From positions 1-6,455 of the forward strand of contig JABIPD010000079.1 in the NCBI GenBank assembly GCA_018698735.1: a stretch of DNA of 6,455 bases, given 5' to 3'. Under the pieces are notes generated by a model. It was not told the origin of the DNA. It did no database searches and saw nothing but the letters and a program-made list of their open reading frames with translations. The position numbers were made by a program, and so were the translations under genes. This DNA is from Candidatus Jacksonbacteria bacterium. Lineage in GTDB: Bacteria; Patescibacteriota; Patescibacteriia; UBA9629; GWA2-43-13. Shown here one piece after another: positions 1-5,138 of the stretch. How positions within the stretch are numbered: position 1 is the stretch's first letter; each line of letters begins with the position of its first letter.

Positions 1-201
1 TGCAGCAGGCGCGTAGGGGGCAACATGTGCGTGTTTTAACCAAAGCTCTTCATTTGCATCTATAGAACAAAAGCTGCCTTTAAGCTGAATTTGGCCAAGC
101 TTAATAGACCTGACTTCTGGCCCGGTTAAAACGATTCCTGCTTCATGCTTTTCGATTATTTCGTATTCATGAAGCGCTTGTTTATTTTTGATGATAGTCA
201 T
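1..201 (-). CDS. smpB: SsrA-binding protein SmpB, N-terminal part (cut by window edge)
   Basis: SmpB binds tmRNA (SsrA) and brings it to stalled ribosomes for trans-translation in the cytoplasm. Only the first 67 codons lie in the window; the frame is open through base 1, and the family is usually about 150 residues. The translation starts MTIIKNKQALHEYEI and carries the family's N-terminal signatures: an NKxAxHxYEIxEKxEAGIVLTG block (about residues 6-27), a PEVRSIKLGQIQLKGSF block (about 28-44, matching the usual EVKSLRxGKxNLxDSY) and a HAHVAPY block (about 58-63, usually HISPY). The ATG at 201 is the start that leaves the conserved block close to the N-terminus. A GAGGT sits directly against this ATG, too close to act as a normal ribosome binding site, and a predicted promoter ends six bases upstream, so the mRNA may be leaderless. 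It is divergent from the gene at 331. The family call is firm; completeness cannot be judged. Confidence 0.93.
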   Translation of the reverse strand, partial: MTIIKNKQALHEYEIIEKHEAGIVLTGPEVRSIKLGQIQLKGSFCSIDANEELWLKHAHVAPYAPAA

Positions 202-207
202 ACCTCT

Positions 208-236
208 AGAATATACTGCTAAGCGAAAACTGACAA
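208..236 (-). promoter_or_regulatory. Predicted smpB promoter, nearly abutting the start codon
   Basis: Read on the minus strand there is a TTGTCA -35 box (231-236) and, 17 bases on, a TATTCT -10 box (208-213). An overlapping TATATT (210-215) is closer to consensus but has a 15-base spacer. Either choice puts the transcription start at about 201-204, on or a few bases before the smpB ATG. This is prediction from consensus only. Confidence 0.5.
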
Positions 237-249
237 ATGATAATGAATC

Positions 250-258
250 TGTGGACAA
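250..258 (-). promoter_or_regulatory. DnaA-box-like nonamer
   Basis: The minus strand reads TTGTCCACA, one mismatch from the consensus TTATCCACA. It lies between the two divergent promoters. A second near-match in the opposite orientation is at 304-312. With only two sites and no dnaA or dnaN in view, function is uncertain. Confidence 0.25.
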
Positions 259-263
259 ATGCG

Positions 264-292
264 TTCAGCGATACATTAAAATATGGTATACT
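264..292 (+). promoter_or_regulatory. Predicted extended -10 promoter of the 331 gene
   Basis: TATACT at 287-292 is a good -10 box preceded by TGG at 284-286 (a TGn extended -10). A weak -35 match TTCAGC lies at 264-269, with a 17-base spacer. The predicted start is near 299, giving a leader of about 30 bases. The leader's only SD-like string is AGGT at 315-318, 12 bases before the ATG and so weak. The -10 box is the centre of a near-perfect palindrome at 279-298. Confidence 0.6.
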
Positions 293-298
293 ATATTT
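279..298. repeat. 20-base near-perfect palindrome over the -10 box (possible operator)
   Basis: Ten-base arms pair about a centre between 288 and 289 with one mismatched pair (285 against 292). The core GTATAC is a perfect palindrome, and the outer parts read AAATAT and ATATTT. A repressor bound here would block the -10 box of the 331 gene. Low-complexity AT sequence can form such a palindrome by chance, so an operator role is only a suggestion. Confidence 0.35.
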
Positions 299-303
299 AA
301 GAA

Positions 304-312
304 ATATCCACA
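304..312 (+). promoter_or_regulatory. DnaA-box-like nonamer in the leader of the 331 gene
   Basis: ATATCCACA differs from the consensus DnaA box TTATCCACA at one position. It lies just after the predicted transcription start and is oriented opposite to the similar site at 250-258. It could be a DnaA regulatory site or chance. Confidence 0.25.
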
Positions 313-330
313 ATAGGTAACCGATACATC

Positions 331-1137
331 ATGTCTAAACAAAATACCAATATAACAGAATTGGATTTTATTTCACTGGCAGAAATAGCAGACGATACTC
401 CGTATTCACAGGAATATCTGTCTCTTCGTGCCCGCCAAGGAAAATTAAGAGCCGTAAAGATAAAAAGAACCTGGATGACCAGAAAAGAATGGGTAGAAGC
501 CTATATCGAAGAAAAATCGTGGCACTCTAAGAAATCAGTATATAAAGAAATGGCACCAGTAGAAGAGGTCAAAGCAGCGACAGTTGTGCAAGATGTTCCT
601 ACCCCAGACAAGCCAGCAGAAGAGCAACCGGCAGCTCCTGTGCCAGAAGAGGCACCAGTTCAGATTCCTCAACCTCCTACTCAAGACGATTCAGTCGCAG
701 AGAAACTAGGAGCAGTCTTTGGGCACTTAAAGGAAGGCATGGTACCCAAAGTATTGGGCAGCGTTATGGTTACTAGTTTAGTGTTTGCAATGGTAATAAT
801 GACAGCATTTACTATTTCGTGGGGATTAAATGGAGCTCCAGCACCAACAGACTCTGGAATAGCAAGCATTCCAAGTAAAGTAATGGATACCTTTGTATTT
901 GCAGTTCAAGATGCGCGCATAGAGTGGGATAGATCTATGGAAAGAATCGAAGCGAAAAAAATTATTGCACAAGAAAACGAATATAGATCAAACGAGCGAG
1001 GGCAAGTTGCTGGTATACGAATAGAGGCTGAAGATGAAACCGTTACACCATCTGCGCTCGAAACATTTTCTGGTCAGATCGATATTTTTGTGTCGCATGT
1101 AGTAGATACTATTAGACTTGACTCCGGAGGAGAATAA
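331..1137 (+). CDS. Membrane-anchored protein with N-terminal winged-helix-like domain, function unknown
   Basis: 268 residues; I do not recognise a named family. Residues about 13-60 (FISLAEIA..., then YLSLRARQGKLRAVKIKRTWM) look like a MerR/excisionase-type winged-helix segment: a helix-turn-helix, then a GKLRAVKIKRTW wing and an EWVEAYIEE helix. Residues about 75-122 are a Pro/Glu/Ala-rich linker. Residues about 141-166 form one hydrophobic membrane helix. The rest (about 167-268) includes a charged, possibly helical stretch (190-225) and has no cysteines. With no signal peptide and Lys/Arg before the helix, the likely topology is head in the cytoplasm and tail outside. The layout recalls RodZ or membrane-tethered regulators, but no homology to these is claimed. 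The ATG at 331 is chosen because the domain begins soon after it; the ribosome binding site is weak. The gene is monocistronic, with its own promoter upstream and a terminator at 1155-1180. The coding call is strong; the role is unknown. Confidence 0.85.
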   Translation: MSKQNTNITELDFISLAEIADDTPYSQEYLSLRARQGKLRAVKIKRTWMTRKEWVEAYIEEKSWHSKKSVYKEMAPVEEVKAATVVQDVPTPDKPAEEQPAAPVPEEAPVQIPQPPTQDDSVAEKLGAVFGHLKEGMVPKVLGSVMVTSLVFAMVIMTAFTISWGLNGAPAPTDSGIASIPSKVMDTFVFAVQDARIEWDRSMERIEAKKIIAQENEYRSNERGQVAGIRIEAEDETVTPSALETFSGQIDIFVSHVVDTIRLDSGGE

Positions 1138-1154
1138 TTCTTTGCCAGGGTCTT

Positions 1155-1180
1155 AAAAGTGCTATAAAGGCGCTTTTTTT
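1155..1180 (+). terminator. Rho-independent terminator after the 331 gene
   Basis: AAAAGTGC (1155-1162) pairs with GCGCTTTT (1170-1177) in an 8-base stem with one G-U pair and a 7-base loop, followed by a T run reaching 1180. It begins 17 bases after the stop codon and separates this gene from ileS. Confidence 0.85.
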
Positions 1181-1182
1181 AG

Positions 1183-1211
1183 TTGAAAAAGAGAAATTGC
1201 TGTGATATGAT
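1183..1211 (+). promoter_or_regulatory. Strong predicted ileS promoter with extended -10
   Basis: TTGAAA (1183-1188) and TATGAT (1206-1211) are separated by exactly 17 bases, and TGA at 1203-1205 makes an extended -10. The start is predicted at about 1218, so the leader would be only about 8 bases. It starts right after the terminator T run, as expected for an independent unit. Confidence 0.75.
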
Positions 1212-1225
1212 AGCAGCGTTTATTA

Positions 1226-4153
1226 ATGAATTTTATGGGAATACCAAATGTACCATCAATAGAAAAGGAAGTGCTTGAATATTGGAAAAAAAATGCCATA
1301 TTTAAAAAATCTTTAGAAAAAAAATCACCCAAAGGTAATTATGGGTTTTTTGAAGGCCCTCCAACTGCAAATGGAAAGCCAGGGGTTCATCATGTTCTTT
1401 CCCGTGCTTTTAAAGATGTATATCCAAGATTTAAAACCATGCAGGGGTACAATGTTCCCAGGAAAGCTGGTTGGGATACCCATGGCTTGCCAGTGGAATT
1501 ACAAATAGAAAAGAAATTAGAAATTTCAGGGAAAAAAGAAATAGAAAATATTGTAGAAGGGGATGTTCGGGCAAGTATTATAGAATTTAACAAGCAATGC
1601 AAAGAAAGTGTTTGGGAGTTTAAAACAGAATTCGAGGAAATGACCGAACGGATGGGTTATTGGCTCGAGATAGAAGACGCCTATATTACCTATACCAATG
1701 AATATATAGAAAGTGTTTGGTGGATTTTAGGTCAGCTTTGGAAAAAGGGATTGTTGTATCGTGGACATAAAGTAGTTCCATATTGTGCTCGCTGTGGGAC
1801 AGGGTTGTCGTCACATGAAGTTGCCCAGGGGTATAAAAAAATTACCGAGCCTTCGGTGTATGTTGCGCTTCCTCTTACAGAAAGCACGCTGGGAGAAAAT
1901 GTTTCGTTGCTTGTTTGGACTACAACACCTTGGACATTACCAGGAAATGTTGGCGTAGCCGTGAACCCTACATTATCGTATGCTGTGGTTCGATCGCATG
2001 GCAAACTTTTTGTGGTAGCAGAATCACGGGCAGCAGAAGTATTTAAAGGCGAGCCATACAAAACAGAACAAACATTTTTAGGAAAAGATATTATAGGCGC
2101 GGAATATAAACCGTTATTTAACAAACCGGTGGAGCAATTGGCAAAAGATGAATCGGTGTTTCGCGTTGTTGGAGCCGAATTTGTAGAGGCATCTGAAGGA
2201 ACTGGGTTAGTGCATATGGCGCCAGCATTTGGCGAAGAAGACAACGAAGTCGGGAAAAAAGAAAACCTCCCAGTGCTTACTACTATCGATACCGAAGGAA
2301 AAATTTTAAAAGGCTTAGGTATTCCTGGTGAAGGTGAGTTTGCAAAGGAAGCAGATCCTAAAATTATAGAATGGCTAGAAAGTGAAGGATTATTGCTAAA
2401 GACAGAAGACACAACACACGAATATCCATTTTGTTGGAGATGCGATACGCCGTTATTGTATTATGCAAAACCTTCTTATTTTATTGCGATGACAAAAGTA
2501 AAAGAACGGTTGGTTGCAAACAACAAAAATATCGAATGGGTCCCAGAGTATATGAGAGATGGTCGGATGGGGGAATGGCTTGCTAATGTAAAAGATTGGG
2601 CGCTTTCTAGAGATCGTTATTGGGGGACTCCATTGCCTATTTGGAGAACAGAAGACGAGCAAGAAACATTTTTAGGAATCACTCAAAATGCTGCACAAGA
2701 AGATGGCGCTATTGTTAAGGCGATAGAAGATTTTAGAACAAAGATGAGTAAAGAAACAGATAATGGCGATTATCACATACCGTTTATCGATGACGTTACC
2801 TTTAAACATCCAGAGACTGGCGAAAAAATGAAGCGCGTACCCGAGGTAATAGACGTATGGTTTGACGCTGGCGCTATGCCATATGCCCAAGCTCATGTTC
2901 CTTTTGATATGCCAGAAGATAAGGCTCCGTTACAGGCAGACTATATTAGTGAAGCTATAGACCAAACACGTGGATGGTTTTATACCTTACAAGCAATCGC
3001 AGCCGCACTTGGGAACGACGAACCCTATAAACATGTTATTACTTTTGCGCATGTGCTCGACAAGAACGGAAAGAAAATGTCGAAATCGAAAGGCAATGTT
3101 ATAAACCCAATCGAAATGGGAGACGAATTTGGGTTCGATAGCATCCGATGGTTTTTCTATACGGTAAGCCAGCCTGGAACACCAATAAAATTTAACCCAG
3201 ATGAATTAAAAAAAGTTCAACGTAGAATGTTTAATACGTTGTTGAATAGTTTTTCTTTTTATAGGTTGTACAATCAAGACCCTCAAAAAGATACTGGTGT
3301 AAGCACGCCGCCAAAACACGAAATGGATCAATGGTTGCTTGCGCGATTAAACGAAGTTGGCTATGAGGTAACGACTCATTTAGAAGAATATCAAGTAGTA
3401 AATGCTGCTCGAAGGCTAGAAGAATTTGTAAACGAGCTTTCTACTAAATATATTCAGTTAAGTCGCGATAGGTTTCGAGATGGTAACAAAGAATCTATCG
3501 AGGTACTAGGTGTGGCGCTTATTACCGTATCAAAATTACTTGCGCCATTTGCACCGTTTACTGCTGAATATCTATTTAGAGAAATGACAGGCGACGAATC
3601 GGTTCATTTGGTAGATTGGCCAGAATTTTCTGAAGAGAAAGAAGAGATAACTCTTAAAATGGAAGAGGTATGGGGGAGTATAGAAGCTGCACTTGCACTT
3701 CGTGCAGAAGCAAAAATAAAAGTACGCCAGCCGCTTTCAGGACTTGTTGTTCCTACAGAATTTTCTGCAACACTTAATGAAATTATTGCAAACCGTGTGA
3801 ATGTTAAAAAAGTTACTTCTCATGGCGAAGAAACATGGCCAGAGGGAGATGAATGGATTGGAAAGAAAGGAGTACTAAGCCTGAATACAAAATTAACAGC
3901 CAAACTTAAAGACGAAGGTGCATTACGAGAGCTTACCAGACAAATTAATGCTCTAAGAAAGAAACAAGGCTTTACGATTCAAGATACCGTAACGCTTTGG
4001 TGTAAGACATCTTCCGAAACGCTTACTCGGGTGCTAGATAAATACGCCGACGAATTAAAGAAAGCAGTTCTTGCAAAAGATATTGTAGCAGGCGAAGGCA
4101 CGGAAGAGCTTTCTATAGACGGTGAGGTGATATTTGTGGCATTGAAGCATTAA
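1226..4153 (+). CDS. ileS: Isoleucyl-tRNA synthetase, type 2 (eukaryote-like), with GXHH signature
   Basis: Charges tRNA-Ile with isoleucine in the cytoplasm. 975 residues, slightly short for the type 2 family (about 1,030). Visible in order: the first class I signature as PGVHH (G53-V54-H55-H56, where most relatives have HxGH); a GWDTHGLPVE block; C187-x2-C190; editing-domain TTTPW (232-236) and GTGLVHMAPAFGEED (325-339); C403-x2-C406; WALSRDRYWG (458-467); VIDVWFDAGAMPYAQ; the second signature KMSKS (617-621); an anticodon-binding domain from about 697 (EMDQWLLARL); and a C-terminal region with RQINALRKKQGF (905-916). There is no C-terminal zinc finger, which fits type 2. ATG 1226 is taken as the start; ATG 1235 (codon 4) is possible, and neither has a Shine-Dalgarno site, so the short-leader promoter cannot decide. 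All catalytic landmarks are present, so it should be active. The gene stands alone, between a terminator and a palindromic element. Type 2 enzymes are known for low mupirocin sensitivity. Confidence 0.97.
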   Translation: MNFMGIPNVPSIEKEVLEYWKKNAIFKKSLEKKSPKGNYGFFEGPPTANGKPGVHHVLSRAFKDVYPRFKTMQGYNVPRKAGWDTHGLPVELQIEKKLEISGKKEIENIVEGDVRASIIEFNKQCKESVWEFKTEFEEMTERMGYWLEIEDAYITYTNEYIESVWWILGQLWKKGLLYRGHKVVPYCARCGTGLSSHEVAQGYKKITEPSVYVALPLTESTLGENVSLLVWTTTPWTLPGNVGVAVNPTLSYAVVRSHGKLFVVAESRAAEVFKGEPYKTEQTFLGKDIIGAEYKPLFNKPVEQLAKDESVFRVVGAEFVEASEGTGLVHMAPAFGEEDNEVGKKENLPVLTTIDTEGKILKGLGIPGEGEFAKEADPKIIEWLESEGLLLKTEDTTHEYPFCWRCDTPLLYYAKPSYFIAMTKVKERLVANNKNIEWVPEYMRDGRMGEWLANVKDWALSRDRYWGTPLPIWRTEDEQETFLGITQNAAQEDGAIVKAIEDFRTKMSKETDNGDYHIPFIDDVTFKHPETGEKMKRVPEVIDVWFDAGAMPYAQAHVPFDMPEDKAPLQADYISEAIDQTRGWFYTLQAIAAALGNDEPYKHVITFAHVLDKNGKKMSKSKGNVINPIEMGDEFGFDSIRWFFYTVSQPGTPIKFNPDELKKVQRRMFNTLLNSFSFYRLYNQDPQKDTGVSTPPKHEMDQWLLARLNEVGYEVTTHLEEYQVVNAARRLEEFVNELSTKYIQLSRDRFRDGNKESIEVLGVALITVSKLLAPFAPFTAEYLFREMTGDESVHLVDWPEFSEEKEEITLKMEEVWGSIEAALALRAEAKIKVRQPLSGLVVPTEFSATLNEIIANRVNVKKVTSHGEETWPEGDEWIGKKGVLSLNTKLTAKLKDEGALRELTRQINALRKKQGFTIQDTVTLWCKTSSETLTRVLDKYADELKKAVLAKDIVAGEGTEELSIDGEVIFVALKH

Positions 4154-4168
4154 ATTTGCAATGTTTAT

Positions 4169-4299
4169 AAATTTCTAATTTCTAATTACACTAATTTCTA
4201 ATCAAATCCCAATGATCTAAATCCTAAGGACTAGAACAACTGTTCATTGGTGTTTGTTTATTTTTTAGATTAATTAGTAATTAGAGCAATTAGAAATTT
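4169..4299. repeat. Long imperfect palindromic intergenic element with AATTTCT-type arms
   Basis: The ends AAATTTCTAATT (4169-4180) and AATTAGAAATTT (4288-4299) are a perfect 12-base inverted repeat. The left arm repeats AATTTCT at 4170, 4177 and 4193; the right arm holds degenerate reverse-complement copies. An inner pair CCAATGA (4209-4215) and TCATTGG (4244-4250) and a central TCTA...CC/GG...TAGA dyad (4216-4235) complete a nested palindrome. TTTGC flanks it on both sides (4155-4159 and 4299-4303), a possible but very short target duplication. There is no open reading frame inside. It fills the 155-base gap between ileS and recO, ends nine bases before the recO ATG, and may fold as a terminator-like hairpin for ileS because T runs follow the right arm. 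From memory, similar AATTTCT elements are scattered through candidate-phyla genomes; mobility is inferred. Confidence 0.75.
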
Positions 4300-4308
4300 T
4301 TGCTCTGT

Positions 4309-5100
4309 ATGGCTACCTATCTTGTTGAGGGGATAGTATTGAAATATTTTCCCTATCGCGATTACGATAGAATTTTTACCTTGTACACTAAAGAACATGG
4401 CAAGATAGATGCTATTGGAAGGGGGATAGGAAAAATTCTTTCAAAACTGGTGGGGCATCTTCAGCCAGTTACTATGTCTCGATGTATGCTTGCAGAAGGC
4501 CGGCGTTGGGATGTGCTTACTCAGGCAAAGGCGCTGCATACATATCCGGTGCTTCATCAAAATATAGAGGCATTGGCGCTTGCTGGCGTTGCAATAGAAG
4601 CTGTTGACAGGCTTACAAAAACCGGACAAGAGGAACCACTGGTATATTTAGCTCTGGATGAACTTTTTAAAAAACTTAATTCTAAGCACCACCAACACGG
4701 AACTCTTATTTACCATTTTTTGTGGCAGCTTATGACGACGTTGGGGTTTGCTCCGCTTGTGCAGAATTGTATTTCATGTAAAAAATCGCTAGAAGAAACC
4801 GTAAACGAGACTCCGTATTTCCATTTTCAGGAGGGTGGATTTGTGTGTTCTTCGTGTGCAGTCGAAGGGAATTTTGTGTGGCCGGTTACTCCGACTGCTC
4901 TTCATAAGCTTAATCACTACGGCAAAGAATCGTTGGCTGTTTCTAAGAGCCATGGTACACTATCTTCAGAAGAGAGAGGCTTAGCACGGTTGATTTTGCA
5001 TTTTTATCAGCATGTTATTGGCGAAGATGCTCTCCCTAAAAATTTACTTTTTTATCGTTCTATTTATTTATCTCACCAACCGAGTGCACAAGAAAAATGA
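4309..5100 (+). CDS. recO: DNA repair protein RecO
   Basis: RecO works with RecR (and RecF) to load RecA on SSB-coated single-stranded DNA in recombinational gap repair and can anneal strands. 263 residues, close to the usual family length. Residues 1-80 form the N-terminal OB fold, opening MATYLVEGIVLKYFPYRDYDR, followed by LYTKEHGKIDAIGRG, both typical. The middle is a helical domain (about 85-150), and a zinc-finger pattern C154-x2-C157 ... C180-x2-C183 is intact. The C-terminal helices run to about 255. ATG 4309 is preferred over TTG 4300, which would only add MLC and begins inside the palindrome arm. There is no Shine-Dalgarno site and no convincing promoter in the AT-rich upstream element, so expression may come from readthrough of ileS or from a promoter within the element. 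The next gene starts 38 bases downstream, probably co-transcribed. The stop is TGA. Confidence 0.93.
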   Translation: MATYLVEGIVLKYFPYRDYDRIFTLYTKEHGKIDAIGRGIGKILSKLVGHLQPVTMSRCMLAEGRRWDVLTQAKALHTYPVLHQNIEALALAGVAIEAVDRLTKTGQEEPLVYLALDELFKKLNSKHHQHGTLIYHFLWQLMTTLGFAPLVQNCISCKKSLEETVNETPYFHFQEGGFVCSSCAVEGNFVWPVTPTALHKLNHYGKESLAVSKSHGTLSSEERGLARLILHFYQHVIGEDALPKNLLFYRSIYLSHQPSAQEK

Positions 5101-5138
5101 GCAGAAAAGGTGTAGATTATTAGAAAGATCGTATTGAT

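Noticed and set aside
202..330. A chromosomal replication origin
   Set aside because: Only two imperfect DnaA-like boxes are present, and no dnaA, dnaN or rpmH is in the window; kept only as a low-confidence regulatory observation.
681..869. Minus-strand open frame of 62 codons
   Set aside because: It is antisense to the linker and membrane helix of the 331 gene; its hydrophobic look mirrors that helix.
1732..2412. A 226-codon open frame on the minus strand
   Set aside because: It lies wholly inside ileS, opposite conserved editing-domain coding sequence, is Ser/Pro/Asn-rich with no recognisable domain, and has no promoter or ribosome binding site.
1390..2896. Other short minus-strand open frames (1390-1602, 2453-2662, 2672-2896)
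   Set aside because: All overlap conserved ileS blocks in antisense and show no protein features of their own.
4169..4299. CRISPR array or tandem repeat array
   Set aside because: The AATTTCT units are too short and lack unique spacers; the structure is a palindrome, not direct repeats with spacers.
4300..4308. TTG start giving a three-residue longer RecO
   Set aside because: ATG 4309 gives the typical RecO N-terminus (MATY...), while the TTG lies in the palindrome edge and has no ribosome binding site.
4441..4629. Minus-strand open frame of 62 codons
   Set aside because: It is antisense to the RecO OB-fold and helical region, with no independent signals.
5098..5100. UGA recoded as glycine, as in some candidate phyla
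   Set aside because: recO ends at this TGA at its expected length, and no in-frame TGA occurs in ileS, the 331 gene or the 5139 gene.
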